This document shows, piece after piece, positions 8,899-16,999 of a DNA stretch of 64,000 bases. The translations under genes were made by a program, and so were the position numbers. Below the pieces are notes generated by a model that worked only from the letters and a program-made list of their open reading frames with translations, did no database searches and was not told where the DNA came from. Origin of the DNA: JAMZMI01 sp047632435 (GTDB lineage: Bacteria > Bacteroidota > Bacteroidia > Cytophagales > Cyclobacteriaceae); contig JBLICU010000003.1 in the NCBI GenBank assembly GCA_047632435.1, forward strand, positions 25,759-89,758, read 5' to 3'. Position 1 is the first letter of the stretch, and each line of letters begins with the position of its first letter.

Positions 8899-9591
8899 TC
8901 AGTTGATATGAATCAATTTGAAACCTTCTCCGTGTACCGTTAAAATTTTAAGAGAATCTTCTTCTTTAAGGTATTTTCGAAGTTTGGCTATATAAACGTC
9001 CATGCTTCTTGCATTAAAATAGGAATCGTCATGCCATATTTTTTTCAGCGCAATTGTTCGGCTTACATTTTGGTTTAAATTCTCGATGAATAGCTTTAAA
9101 AGTTCATTTTCCTTTGTTGTAAGCCTAATAGTGCCACTTGGTAGGGTCAAACGATTCTCAGCATACTGGTATTGTAGTTTTCCTATGATAACGTCTGATG
9201 GCAATGTTTTAACGTCATCAATCATGGTTCTTTTCAGCACAGCTTTTATTCGAAGTAAAAGCACTTCCATACTGAATGGCTTAGTGATATAATCGTCTGC
9301 CCCGATTTTGAAGCCACTGATCACATCTTCCTTCATCGATTTTGCCGTTAGGAAGATGATGGGAATATTTGGTTCAATGGCTTTGATCTCTTCGGCCATC
9401 TGGAATCCGTCTTTTTTAGGCATCATCAAATCCAGTACGCAAAGGTCAAATTTGCCACGCCTAAAGGTATCTGTTCCGTGCTGCCCGTCTACGCACAGTG
9501 TCGTTGCAAAACCTTTCAGGTTTAGATATTCACTAAGCACCTGACCAAGATTTGGGTCATCTTCAGCGAGCAATAATCTTGGTTTATCCAT
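8899..9591 (-). CDS. OmpR-family response regulator
   Basis: 230 residues. Receiver domain 1-120 with acidic pair Asp11/Asp12, phosphoacceptor Asp54 in VLDLMMPKKDG, and the conserved Lys in FLTAKS. The C-terminal 100 residues are an OmpR/PhoB winged helix (LTTKENELLKLF, then the SMDVYIAKLRKYLK recognition region). The start overlaps the end of its histidine kinase gene by 8 bp, so the two are translationally coupled and surely a pair. Closest relative in the window is the regulator at 12189-12887. The TTAACA array at 11150-11186 upstream of the kinase gene is a plausible binding site. Confidence 0.95.
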   Translation of the reverse strand: MDKPRLLLAEDDPNLGQVLSEYLNLKGFATTLCVDGQHGTDTFRRGKFDLCVLDLMMPKKDGFQMAEEIKAIEPNIPIIFLTAKSMKEDVISGFKIGADDYITKPFSMEVLLLRIKAVLKRTMIDDVKTLPSDVIIGKLQYQYAENRLTLPSGTIRLTTKENELLKLFIENLNQNVSRTIALKKIWHDDSYFNARSMDVYIAKLRKYLKEEDSLKILTVHGEGFKLIHIN

Positions 9592-11110
9592 GGTATAAAG
9601 GTAACGTGATTGTGAATTTACTTCCTCGTCCGGGTTCGCTATCTACTGCGATTGTTCCATTTTGTGCATCAGTCATGGTTTTCACATAAGCCAAACCAAG
9701 CCCAAAACCTTTCACATTATGAATATTGCCAGTGGGGACGCGATAAAATTTTTGAAAAATATGTTTTTGTGCCTCACGGGACATCCCTATCCCGTGATCC
9801 TGTACTGAGAACATAATGCTTTGCGATGTATTTCGAGTCCGTATAGTAATGTGAGGTGCATCCGGAGAATATTTATTGGCATTGTCAAGCAGATTTAGAA
9901 TGATGTTGGTCATGTGAGTTTTATCAACCAAGACCTGTGGTTGATTCGCTTCAAAAATTGCTTTCAAGCTTCCTCCGCGCTTCTCAATTTGAATCATCGT
10001 TTTGTCGATTGCAATATCTATTAATTGGTGAAGATTAATTTCTTCCTGCTTCAAATTGAAATCACTTTTCTCCAAAGCAGCCATATTAAGTACACGCTCT
10101 ACTTGCTCACCTAATCGACTGTTTTCTTCTGCAATGACCTTAAGATACCGATCCCGCATATCCGGAGCTTGCAGAATGTCTTTATCATTGAGCGCTTCGG
10201 CGGCTAATGAAATAGTCGCAATAGGCGTTTTGAGCTCATGGGTCATGTTGTTGATGAAGTCATTTTTAATCTCAGAGAGCTTTTTTTGTCGCATGATCGT
10301 GACAATGGCAAATCCAAAAGTTGATGCGATGATCAGAATCAAAAAACCAGAACTGGCCATTGTCAACCAAATTTTACGAAGGAGAAATCCTTCTTTATCA
10401 GGAAAATCTATCACCAGCCAATTTTGATCTCCCATCAAATCGTTAGGAAATAAGCTTGTTTTCAGTTCGGTTTGTTCCAAATTTTGCTTTGCATCATAAT
10501 TGGTTAAATGTACAAATCGATTTTGCATGGGAGAAATCACTCCATATTCAAATTTGATATCAATTCCTCTGCCGGACAATTCACTTTTCAACAATGAATC
10601 CAATTGTTCAGGACGAAATCTCGTTGATATAGATCGATTGGGAATCAGCATATTTTCCAATACCTGAAAGATCATTTCAGATTTTCGATTCACTTTCGCC
10701 AATTGCTGATCAATCCACTGTTGTTGTTGCGCATCTGCATTAAACTCGATTGTTTGGTTGGTGGATTGTATGTCTAAAACAATACTAAATCCATTGTCAG
10801 AATAAATAGTGTCTGTTTTGATTTCAATCCCTGCGTTATTTGGCGAGCTGGGTGGACCAAAAGGATCCACACTTCCGGGGGAATTAAAAAGCCCACTTGC
10901 TGAAAACTGAAATTGGTTGTGAAAGGCGAATAAAGCTTCCTGCTTTTCTAATTTTTCAGAAACACTTTGAAGAGCATCCATGACATCCCTTTTAAAGCCC
11001 TCTTCATTGGCACCAACTACCGCTTCAATCCAGTACAACTGGAACCCAATGAGTCCTACTAGCCCCATGGTCATTACGGCTATGATCCACCTGATTGTTA
11101 TTGTTTTCAC
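9584..11110 (-). CDS. sensor histidine kinase (long periplasmic sensor)
   Basis: 508 residues from a GTG start. Membrane segment at about 8-27, a periplasmic sensor of about 215 residues, a second membrane segment near 248-270, then HisKA with the phosphoacceptor His in NNMTHELKTPIA, and an ATPase domain with N box NIILNLLDNANKYS, G1 QDHGIGMS and G2 GFGLGLAY. Sits before its response regulator with an 8-bp overlap and diverges from a T9SS-sorted protein gene. The sensor has a Pro/Gly/Asn-rich patch, and I recognise no ligand-binding domain in it. The signal is probably periplasmic. Confidence 0.94.
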   Translation of the reverse strand: MKTITIRWIIAVMTMGLVGLIGFQLYWIEAVVGANEEGFKRDVMDALQSVSEKLEKQEALFAFHNQFQFSASGLFNSPGSVDPFGPPSSPNNAGIEIKTDTIYSDNGFSIVLDIQSTNQTIEFNADAQQQQWIDQQLAKVNRKSEMIFQVLENMLIPNRSISTRFRPEQLDSLLKSELSGRGIDIKFEYGVISPMQNRFVHLTNYDAKQNLEQTELKTSLFPNDLMGDQNWLVIDFPDKEGFLLRKIWLTMASSGFLILIIASTFGFAIVTIMRQKKLSEIKNDFINNMTHELKTPIATISLAAEALNDKDILQAPDMRDRYLKVIAEENSRLGEQVERVLNMAALEKSDFNLKQEEINLHQLIDIAIDKTMIQIEKRGGSLKAIFEANQPQVLVDKTHMTNIILNLLDNANKYSPDAPHITIRTRNTSQSIMFSVQDHGIGMSREAQKHIFQKFYRVPTGNIHNVKGFGLGLAYVKTMTDAQNGTIAVDSEPGRGSKFTITLPLYHG

Positions 11111-11114
11111 TGGT

Positions 11115-11122
11115 CAAATCTA
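11115..11122 (-). promoter_or_regulatory. TAnnTTTG match upstream of the histidine kinase gene
   Basis: On the minus strand this reads TAGATTTG. It lies only 4 bp before the GTG at 11110, so if it is a real -7 element the transcript would be nearly leaderless or translation would begin at a later codon (Met13 is available). Tentative. Confidence 0.25.
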
Positions 11123-11149
11123 CGGTGAATATTGGCCTGTGATGTCCAT

Positions 11150-11186
11150 TTAACCTTTTTTAACAATGATTAACACCCTTTTAACA
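11150..11186. promoter_or_regulatory. four phased TTAAC(A/C) boxes, likely response-regulator sites
   Basis: TTAACC at 11150 and TTAACA at 11160, 11170 and 11181: direct repeats spaced 10, 10 and 11 bp, one helical turn each. OmpR/PhoB-type regulators bind such tandem half sites. The last box ends exactly 21 nt before TACATTCG at 11208, a near match to the TAnnTTTG -7 element of the rightward gene. The same layout recurs at 14188-14254. Confidence 0.6.
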
Positions 11187-11207
11187 GTGGTACGTAACCC
11201 TGCTTCG

Positions 11208-11215
11208 TACATTCG
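11208..11215 (+). promoter_or_regulatory. candidate -7 element of the T9SS-sorted protein gene
   Basis: TACATTCG differs from TAnnTTTG at one base. No -33 TTTG lies at the right distance; instead the phased TTAACA boxes occupy that position, as expected for an activator-dependent promoter. The implied leader is about 130 nt. Confidence 0.4.
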
Positions 11216-11348
11216 TTGAGTGAAAATTTAAAACTTTGAAATGAGCATGATTAATGGAAACACCAACCGATGGATGAATATAAACCATGCGAATTCCATC
11301 GCGCCACCGCGACCGGCTAGGCGACCATTAAAAATCAATTACATAAAC

Positions 11349-12215
11349 ATGAAAAACACAGTAACGAAATATTTAGTTAGCGCAACTTTGATCCTTTTGG
11401 CGGGGTTCGTCGCTACGGCACAGGATAATGAAACAAAAGGAAAGATAAAACTTCAAATTACCAGAGAGATCAATGGTGAGAAAAAGGTTTTTGAAGGTGA
11501 ATATGAAAATGAGGCTCAAATGCATGCCGATCTGAACTATCAGGAATTTATTGAGGATGAAACTGATACAGACTTCAATTTCAATTTTTCTGGTGATCAG
11601 GATGTGATGTTAATTATTCAAAAATTATTGGATCAAAATGGGTTCAATTTTTCTTTTGGAGATGGCGGCAATCAGTTCCAATTCGGGTTTGATTCTGCAG
11701 ATGCGATGGGTTTACAAGATCTTAAAAAAATGGCTGAGGAAATGAAAAATCTGCATGGCAACATGCTATTCGAATTTGATGATGGAGATATGAACTGGAT
11801 TTTTTCTGATTCTACATCGAAAGCTTTTTACAAACAAATACAAACACCCGATGGTAAAAATGATCAGGGAAGAATGATAGTTATCAAAAAACTTGAAATC
11901 AAAGATGTGGATGTTGATGAGTTTGGAAAGAAAGGAATTGTGAAAGATTCGGAAGCTTTAAGTTTAGACCAATTCGATTATTACCCAAACCCATCCAATG
12001 GAGAATTCAACCTAAGGTTTAAAGTGCCCCAGCAAGGAGAGCTTTCTGTGAAGATTTATGACCTGAATGGAAAAGAAATTTTCTCCAGATACTTTACACA
12101 GTTTGGAGGTTTTTATCAAGAGGCCATTGATCTAACTAGCCAGAATGAAGGCATTTATTTGCTTGAAATAAAGTTGGACAAGAGACGGCTAACGCGAAAG
12201 ATTGTGATCGAGTAA
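11349..12215 (+). CDS. secreted acidic protein with T9SS type A sorting domain
   Basis: 288 residues from the ATG at 11349, chosen because it begins a clean Sec signal (MKNTVTKYLVSATLIL...ATAQ). The middle is very acidic and rich in Asp, Asn, Phe and Gly, with no recognised domain. The last 80 residues form a type IX sorting domain: YYPNPSNGEFNL, SVKIYDLNGKEI, GIYLLEIKL, then a basic end. It is therefore predicted to cross the outer membrane by T9SS and be surface-attached or released. It lies between two kinase-regulator pairs, diverges from the first and overlaps the regulator at 12189 tail to tail by 27 bp. An in-frame ATG at 11241 would add 36 residues that hide the signal peptide. Confidence 0.88.
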   Translation: MKNTVTKYLVSATLILLAGFVATAQDNETKGKIKLQITREINGEKKVFEGEYENEAQMHADLNYQEFIEDETDTDFNFNFSGDQDVMLIIQKLLDQNGFNFSFGDGGNQFQFGFDSADAMGLQDLKKMAEEMKNLHGNMLFEFDDGDMNWIFSDSTSKAFYKQIQTPDGKNDQGRMIVIKKLEIKDVDVDEFGKKGIVKDSEALSLDQFDYYPNPSNGEFNLRFKVPQQGELSVKIYDLNGKEIFSRYFTQFGGFYQEAIDLTSQNEGIYLLEIKLDKRRLTRKIVIE

Positions 12216-12887
12216 TGTGAAACCAACACCATGGTTATTACGGATTTCTAGCCCGGAATCTGACTTTAAATATTTTCTCAGCCTGGATATGAAAACATCT
12301 AGACTTCTTCCCTTGAAATAATCATTTTCACCCCAAATCTGTACCAGAATATCTTCACGTTTTACCAACTGCTCCTTATTTACCAAAAGCATTTCGAGCA
12401 GATCAGCTTCCATTTGAGTGAGGTTGATCGTTTCTATCCCGCCAACGATTTGAAGATTTTTGATGTCAAATTCAAGCTGACCTAAATTTAAAATAGCAGC
12501 CTTTTGAATTGGGGCACCTTTTCTTCGGAGAAAGACCTTGATTCGGTATGCGAGCTCTGCCATGGAAAACGGCTTGGTTACATAATCGTCACCTCCTATT
12601 TCAAAACCACGCAAGCGGTCTTCTTCTAGGGATTTTGCAGTGAGAAAAATGATAGGGATAAACTCATCTTTCGTACGAATCTTTTCTACCAAAGAAAATC
12701 CATCAAGCCCTGGCATCATCACATCGACCAAACAAAGGTCAAATGATCCTGACTCAAATTGCAGTAGTCCTTGTGCTCCATCTTTGGCATGCACTACCTG
12801 AAAACCAAGGGCTGTAAGCTGATCCATGATGACATATCCCAGGTTTTCATCATCTTCTGCGAGTAATATATTTGCAAGTTTGCTCAT
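12189..12887 (-). CDS. OmpR-family response regulator (second copy)
   Basis: 232 residues. Receiver with Asp12/Asp13, phosphoacceptor Asp55 in VDVMMPGLDG and Lys in FLTAKS; winged-helix effector with LTQMEADLLEML and SLDVFISRLRKYLK. Clearly a paralogue of the regulator at 8899-9591. Its start overlaps the kinase gene stop by 4 bp. Its 3' end overlaps the T9SS-sorted protein gene by 27 bp on the opposite strand, so the two transcripts could interfere. Confidence 0.95.
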   Translation of the reverse strand: MSKLANILLAEDDENLGYVIMDQLTALGFQVVHAKDGAQGLLQFESGSFDLCLVDVMMPGLDGFSLVEKIRTKDEFIPIIFLTAKSLEEDRLRGFEIGGDDYVTKPFSMAELAYRIKVFLRRKGAPIQKAAILNLGQLEFDIKNLQIVGGIETINLTQMEADLLEMLLVNKEQLVKREDILVQIWGENDYFKGRSLDVFISRLRKYLKSDSGLEIRNNHGVGFTLLDHNLSR

Positions 12888-14110
12888 TTGAGGGGAAGAA
12901 TCAATGTGAATGTTGTCTGCTGATCTAAGGAGTCTAAATGAATACGACCTTTGAAATTTTTGAGAGCGGTTTTAACAAAATAAAGCCCCAGCCCAAAGCC
13001 TTTGACATCATGTCTATTGCCACTCGGGATCCGATAAAATTTTCTAAAGATGTTTTTTTGTGATGCTGCTGGAATGGACTCCCCATCATTGATCATTTTG
13101 ATGATGAGATCCTTACTTGAGGATATGGAAATAATTTCAACTTTCTTTTCACCATATTTAATGGCATTGTCCAATAGGTTGAAAATAATTTTTTCAAAAT
13201 CATCTGGATTTCCCTCGATAGTCAGGTTTTTAGCTGAAAGGGTCAATTCTATTTTTCTTTCAAATCCCGAAAAACGATCTACGACGCTACAAATGACTTT
13301 GTTTACATCAATTGTTTCTTTGACTTTGTTCGATCTGTGTTCTATGGCCGTGGTATCAAGCAATCGGGTAATATGCTCCTGAAGGCGCTCACTTTCGGAT
13401 CTTACAATTTCGGCATATTTTTTCCCTCTTGCCGAATTGGTTTCCAGTTGCAACACTTCAGAAGAAAGTATCAAAGTTGAAAGTGGTGTTTTGAATTCGT
13501 GGGTCATGTTATTAATGAAATCCTTTTGAATTTCGCTGAGTCTTTTTTGTCTGAGTATTACAAAAAGCGCATAACCAAAGAAAATAGTAATGAGGACTGT
13601 GAGCAGGCTGGTGAATTTCCAGAATCCGAGATCATTGACCAACCCGCTATTCTTATTGGGGAAATACACTCCAAAATAATATTCATCATTGTCCAATTTT
13701 GGCAAGCTGCCCAATGGTTCCACTTTGTCCTTTCCAAAGGAGATAAAGTCGCCATACACCATGCTTTGTGTCTGGCAGTCGTACACGCCAAATTCAAAAT
13801 CTTCTTGAACATTCCTTTTTTGAAATTCGGCTCGAATGAGATAAGCAAGAGATGATAAATTGATGCTGAAATTGGTGCGAGCGATGAAATAACTTGAGGA
13901 AATCTGGTCAATGGGGTCATTTGAAATATCATTCCCGTTGATCTCGCAGAGTGACTCAACCACATTTCTGAGTGCCATTTGCACATTGTGACTGAATTGC
14001 GCTTCTTGATTTTTGATAGCTTTTGAAACCCAAAATATCTGAGTAAAGATGATTCCACTCAGGGTAAGGGAACCAAGAAGAATGATAAGACGAATGGGTG
14101 CGTTTTTCAT
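12884..14110 (-). CDS. sensor histidine kinase (short sensor)
   Basis: 408 residues. Membrane helix near 8-27, periplasmic part of about 135 residues, second helix near 163-186 (FTSLLTVLITIFFGYALFV), then HisKA with His in NNMTHEFKTPLS, N box IIFNLLDNAIKYG and G2 box GFGLGLYF. The catalytic half closely resembles the kinase at 9584-11110, but the sensor is about 80 residues shorter and not obviously alike. The G1 box is weak (MINDGESIP). Cotranscribed with its regulator (4-bp overlap), divergent from a DUF1573 protein gene. Confidence 0.93.
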   Translation of the reverse strand: MKNAPIRLIILLGSLTLSGIIFTQIFWVSKAIKNQEAQFSHNVQMALRNVVESLCEINGNDISNDPIDQISSSYFIARTNFSINLSSLAYLIRAEFQKRNVQEDFEFGVYDCQTQSMVYGDFISFGKDKVEPLGSLPKLDNDEYYFGVYFPNKNSGLVNDLGFWKFTSLLTVLITIFFGYALFVILRQKRLSEIQKDFINNMTHEFKTPLSTLILSSEVLQLETNSARGKKYAEIVRSESERLQEHITRLLDTTAIEHRSNKVKETIDVNKVICSVVDRFSGFERKIELTLSAKNLTIEGNPDDFEKIIFNLLDNAIKYGEKKVEIISISSSKDLIIKMINDGESIPAASQKNIFRKFYRIPSGNRHDVKGFGLGLYFVKTALKNFKGRIHLDSLDQQTTFTLILPLK

Positions 14111-14143
14111 TTTATTTTAGAATCTGAGGCATCAAATGACCCA

Positions 14144-14225
14144 TTAACCATACTAAGTAATAGCTTTTCTCTGGGATTTAAAGATCGTTAACATCGCATT
14201 AACAATTGTTATACATTCATTAACA
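14144..14225. promoter_or_regulatory. phased TTAACA boxes, likely response-regulator sites
   Basis: TTAACA at 14188, 14199 and 14220 with a degenerate TTATAC at 14209: spacing 11, 10, 11 bp. A further TTAACC at 14144 is 44 bp (four turns) upstream, in phase. The last box ends 21 nt before CAGTTTTG at 14247, the same distance as in the 11150 array. The site lies between the kinase gene and the DUF1573 gene. Confidence 0.6.
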
Positions 14226-14276
14226 GCACTTTGCTTTTATCTTATTCAGTTTTGGGGCGAACAAAAAAACAAAAAC

Positions 14277-14642
14277 ATGAGAAAAACACTTTTAATTTTA
14301 GCTTCGGGCATTGCCATAGCGGCAATCGCATCTGTCAGTCCATTGGCATGGAAAATGACCACTCTTGATTTGGGAGAGGTCAAAGCCAATGAAGTCACTG
14401 ATATCAATTTTGAATTTACCAACACTGCAAACAATGAAGTATCCATACTAGAGGCAAAGGGATCTTGTGGCTGCACCCAGGTGGAATACCCAAAAGAAGC
14501 ACTTGCTCCTGGGGAAACGGCGCAGATCGCCGCAAAGTTTAAGTCATCAAAACCCGGTGTATTCAGCAAAACGATTAGTATCAAAACGAATGTAGCAGAA
14601 AACTATACCGTACTTACATTCAAAGGAACAGTAGTAGAATAA
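14277..14642 (+). CDS. exported DUF1573-family protein
   Basis: 121 residues: Sec signal-like N-terminus (about 1-24), then one DUF1573 immunoglobulin-like domain. The family signature is seen at GSCGCTQ (Cys64 and Cys66), with LGEVKANEVTDINFEFTN before it and ETAQIAAKFKSSKPG after. Exact function of the family is unknown; it is common in Bacteroidota envelopes. The divergent kinase-regulator pair and the phased boxes 52 bp upstream suggest that pair controls it. A strong terminator follows 7 bp after the stop. Confidence 0.88.
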   Translation: MRKTLLILASGIAIAAIASVSPLAWKMTTLDLGEVKANEVTDINFEFTNTANNEVSILEAKGSCGCTQVEYPKEALAPGETAQIAAKFKSSKPGVFSKTISIKTNVAENYTVLTFKGTVVE

Positions 14643-14649
14643 ACCTATA

Positions 14650-14685
14650 AACCTGTTGCGAAATTCTTGCAACAGGTTTATTTGA
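14650..14685 (+). terminator. intrinsic terminator after the DUF1573 gene
   Basis: Perfect 11-bp stem, AAACCTGTTGC (14650-14660) with GCAACAGGTTT (14670-14680), 9-nt loop, followed by ATTTG. It separates the DUF1573 gene from tRNA-Val. Confidence 0.8.
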
Positions 14686-14709
14686 TCCCTTATATTTGCT
14701 CCATTGATT

Positions 14710-14784
14710 GGGAAGTTAGCTCAGTTGGTTTAGAGCATCGCCTTGACAGGGCGGGGGTCGCTGGTTCGAATCCAGTACTTCCCA
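14710..14784 (+). tRNA. tRNA-Val (GAC)
   Basis: Hand-folded cloverleaf: acceptor GGGAAGT/ACTTCCC perfect, D stem GCTC/GAGC with a 10-nt loop, anticodon stem TCGCC/GGCGG with one G-U pair, loop TTGACAG and anticodon GAC, T stem GCTGG/CCAGT with loop TTCGAAT, discriminator A at 14784. CCA is not encoded. Confidence 0.95.
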
Positions 14785-14861
14785 CATTTATTGCATTGGT
14801 TTCCAAACCGAATTTTAGCCAAGAATCCACGGTTCCTTTTGTCTAAAGGATTTATTAAACC

Positions 14862-15365
14862 TCACTTTGCATACCAGTCATTCAAAAAAATGTTGTGTTT
14901 TTCACTAATGAAAGAAAGGTTCGCTTCCATTTCCTTTTCTTCACTCACAGCGATGTGCAGACCAATCATTTCGTCCCAATACTTTAAGGCTTTAGCATGT
15001 AAATGCAAGGTGTTGTATGAAGCTATTTTATAATGAATGATATGTGACAAGGCGTTGATGAGTTCTTCCTCCCGAATAACCTCGTTGGCAGTGCGCTCCA
15101 CGGCAGCTCGGTACTCATTTATAATATTCTCGATGACGTAGGTTCTGTTCTTATCAATGGGTAAAAACAATTGATAGAACACCTTGCGCAACATTTCCTT
15201 ATGCCTTTTCACAGTTACACTATAAAAATTGATCCAATCCAGAAGAGGGCCATATTCAACTCTGGCTTTGAGCTCATCCAGGAAGAGATGCAGCGTTTTT
15301 TCTGCCTGATAGGTTTGGCAAAGTTCCTCTTCCAGTAAATCGTTTAAATCAAGTAAGTGTCTCAT
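14862..15365 (-). CDS. ferritin-like protein resembling DUF892/YciF
   Basis: 167 residues, all-helical, no signal peptide. The N-terminus LNDLLEEELCQTYQAEKTLHLFLDEL resembles the start of YciE/YciF (DUF892) proteins, which have a ferritin-like four-helix bundle; a second Glu/His-containing helix follows at about residues 103-130 (REEELINALSHIIHYKIASY). Glu residues and His at those places could bind metal, but I cannot confirm the full ligand set. A role in stress or metal handling is inference only. Single gene between tRNA-Val and a divergent SDR gene. Confidence 0.55.
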   Translation of the reverse strand: MRHLLDLNDLLEEELCQTYQAEKTLHLFLDELKARVEYGPLLDWINFYSVTVKRHKEMLRKVFYQLFLPIDKNRTYVIENIINEYRAAVERTANEVIREEELINALSHIIHYKIASYNTLHLHAKALKYWDEMIGLHIAVSEEKEMEANLSFISEKHNIFLNDWYAK

Positions 15366-15461
15366 TTCAATATGTATTTGGGTATGAAGTTCCTCAATTA
15401 TTTTTTGATAATTAATGACACAAATCAGCTGTTCATATAATTTTTCATTTTCATTGCGTAT

Positions 15462-16253
15462 ATGAATCGAATAAGCATTTTGGGATGTGGTTGGTTGGGT
15501 ATGCCATTGGGTAAAAAATTGGTGGAATTAGGCTTTTCTGTAAATGGAAGCACAACACGCGAATCTAAATTAAACCACATTGAAGATTGCGGCATGACGC
15601 CATTTCAAATTGATTTGAAAAATCAGACCGACGGTTTTGATGCTTTTTTCAAGACTGAAATTTTGATCATAACCTTACCACCAAGCAATTCGGTAGATCC
15701 TCATGCTTACTTTGATCAACTGGAACTGATAAAGAAAAACGCACAAACGAGTAAGGTTAAACACATCCTTTTTATTAGTTCCTCAAGTGTGTATTTGAAT
15801 AGCAATGTTGAGGTTGATGAAAAAGATGCAAGTGAGCAAGCAATGACAAGATCAGGAATCAGTTTGTTGGAAGCGGAGAAGATTTTTGAATCAAATGACA
15901 ATACCATCTTACGATTCAGCGGTTTGGTTGGGGATGATCGCCATCCGGGCAGATGGTTTGCGGGAAAGAAAAATGTGAAGGGAGGAAATGTGCCCGTGAA
16001 TATGATTCATTTGGACGATTGTATAGGTGTAATCGAAACCATCATTACTGGGAAATATTGGGGCGAAATATTCAACGCATGCTCAACTGAGCATCCGCTA
16101 AAAAAAGAATACTATCCAATACTGGCGCGGGAATTGGGACTAGAAAAGCCCCAGTTTGATGAAAATGATGATAGTGATTGGAAAATAGTCTCGGGTAAGT
16201 ATTTCGTAGAAAAATCAGGTTATCAATACAAGCGCAGCATTTTTGATATTTAG
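15462..16253 (+). CDS. NAD(P)-binding SDR-like protein (YeeZ type)
   Basis: 263 residues. Rossmann start ISILGCGWLGMPLGKKL with the GCGWLG dinucleotide motif at residues 8-13; ILFISSSSVY strand followed by a GISLLEAEK region that replaces the classic YxxxK; and FNACSTEHP typical of the extended/atypical YeeZ-like branch. Substrate unknown. Its 3' end overlaps the convergent small gene at 16250 by 4 bp. Confidence 0.75.
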   Translation: MNRISILGCGWLGMPLGKKLVELGFSVNGSTTRESKLNHIEDCGMTPFQIDLKNQTDGFDAFFKTEILIITLPPSNSVDPHAYFDQLELIKKNAQTSKVKHILFISSSSVYLNSNVEVDEKDASEQAMTRSGISLLEAEKIFESNDNTILRFSGLVGDDRHPGRWFAGKKNVKGGNVPVNMIHLDDCIGVIETIITGKYWGEIFNACSTEHPLKKEYYPILARELGLEKPQFDENDDSDWKIVSGKYFVEKSGYQYKRSIFDI

Positions 16254-16501
16254 AATCTCCCCTCCCAATCACGGCCTCTTTTCTGAGCAGCAATATATCC
16301 ACTATCTATTTTTTCGGCCAAAATGGGATTCATTTCACCTTGCGAGGTAAAATGAAAACGGCCACAATCTGCACATTGGTAAATTGTTTTTGGGCCTTGT
16401 CCAGGCTGATAGTCGTATTTGATCCAGGCTTCTACCAAGGCTCTTTCACCTGCTTCTCTGGTTTCGTGAATGATTTTTTTTGTGACGCAGCTTTCTCCCA
16501 T
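16250..16501 (-). CDS. small Cys-containing protein, possible zinc ribbon
   Basis: 83 residues. Contains YQCADCGRFHFTSQGE near residues 41-56, a CxxC followed by a WHLTS-like motif seen in small zinc-binding proteins, plus one Cys at position 5. A full four-ligand site would need His, or two subunits. Lies 4 bp downstream of ispF on the same strand, so probably the last gene of the M16-ispF run. Function unknown. Confidence 0.6.
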   Translation of the reverse strand: MGESCVTKKIIHETREAGERALVEAWIKYDYQPGQGPKTIYQCADCGRFHFTSQGEMNPILAEKIDSGYIAAQKRGRDWEGRF

Positions 16502-16505
16502 TTTG

Positions 16506-16994
16506 TCAATCCCTTTTATATATCAAAGCTACTGCATGTGCCGCCACGCCTTCTTTTTTCCCAACAAAACCTAACCACTCCGTAGTAGTTGCTTTTATTG
16601 AAACATCATCTACCGGGAGACCCATTACTTCCGCCAATTTGAAACGCATTTCTTCAATATATGGTTCAATTTTTGGCTCCTGAAGGCACACAGTGGCATC
16701 TATGTTTACAATTCCATATCCCTTTTCAGAAACAAGACGCACTACTTCTTTCAATAAAATCTTACTGTCAATGCCTTTGTATTTGGGGTCTTTGTCGGAA
16801 AAATGAAATCCTATATCCCTGAGACTTGCCGCACCTAAAAGCGCATCACAAATTACATGGATCAATACATCGGCATCAGAATGACCATATGCGCCATGAG
16901 AATGCGGTACATGGATTCCACCCAGCCAAAAGTCAACTCCTTCGGCAAGGGCATGTACATCGTATCCGTATCCAATTCTCACATTCGGCTTCAT
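16506..16994 (-). CDS. ispF: 2-C-methyl-D-erythritol 2,4-cyclodiphosphate synthase
   Basis: 162 residues, full length. Fifth step of the non-mevalonate isoprenoid pathway. Metal ligands Asp12, His14 (GYDVHAL) and His46 (in GHSDADVLIH) are present, as are DIGFHFSD and the C-terminal ATTTEWLGFVGKKEG. I choose the ATG at 16994; a TTG at 17003 would add three residues and overlap the preceding gene's stop. Downstream of an M16 peptidase gene with a 5-bp gap. Confidence 0.96.
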   Translation of the reverse strand: MKPNVRIGYGYDVHALAEGVDFWLGGIHVPHSHGAYGHSDADVLIHVICDALLGAASLRDIGFHFSDKDPKYKGIDSKILLKEVVRLVSEKGYGIVNIDATVCLQEPKIEPYIEEMRFKLAEVMGLPVDDVSIKATTTEWLGFVGKKEGVAAHAVALIYKRD

Positions 16995-16999
16995 ATCAT

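Noticed and set aside
13499..13855. 118-residue plus-strand frame inside the second histidine kinase gene
   Set aside because: It lies entirely opposite a well-supported kinase reading frame and shows no domain or signal.
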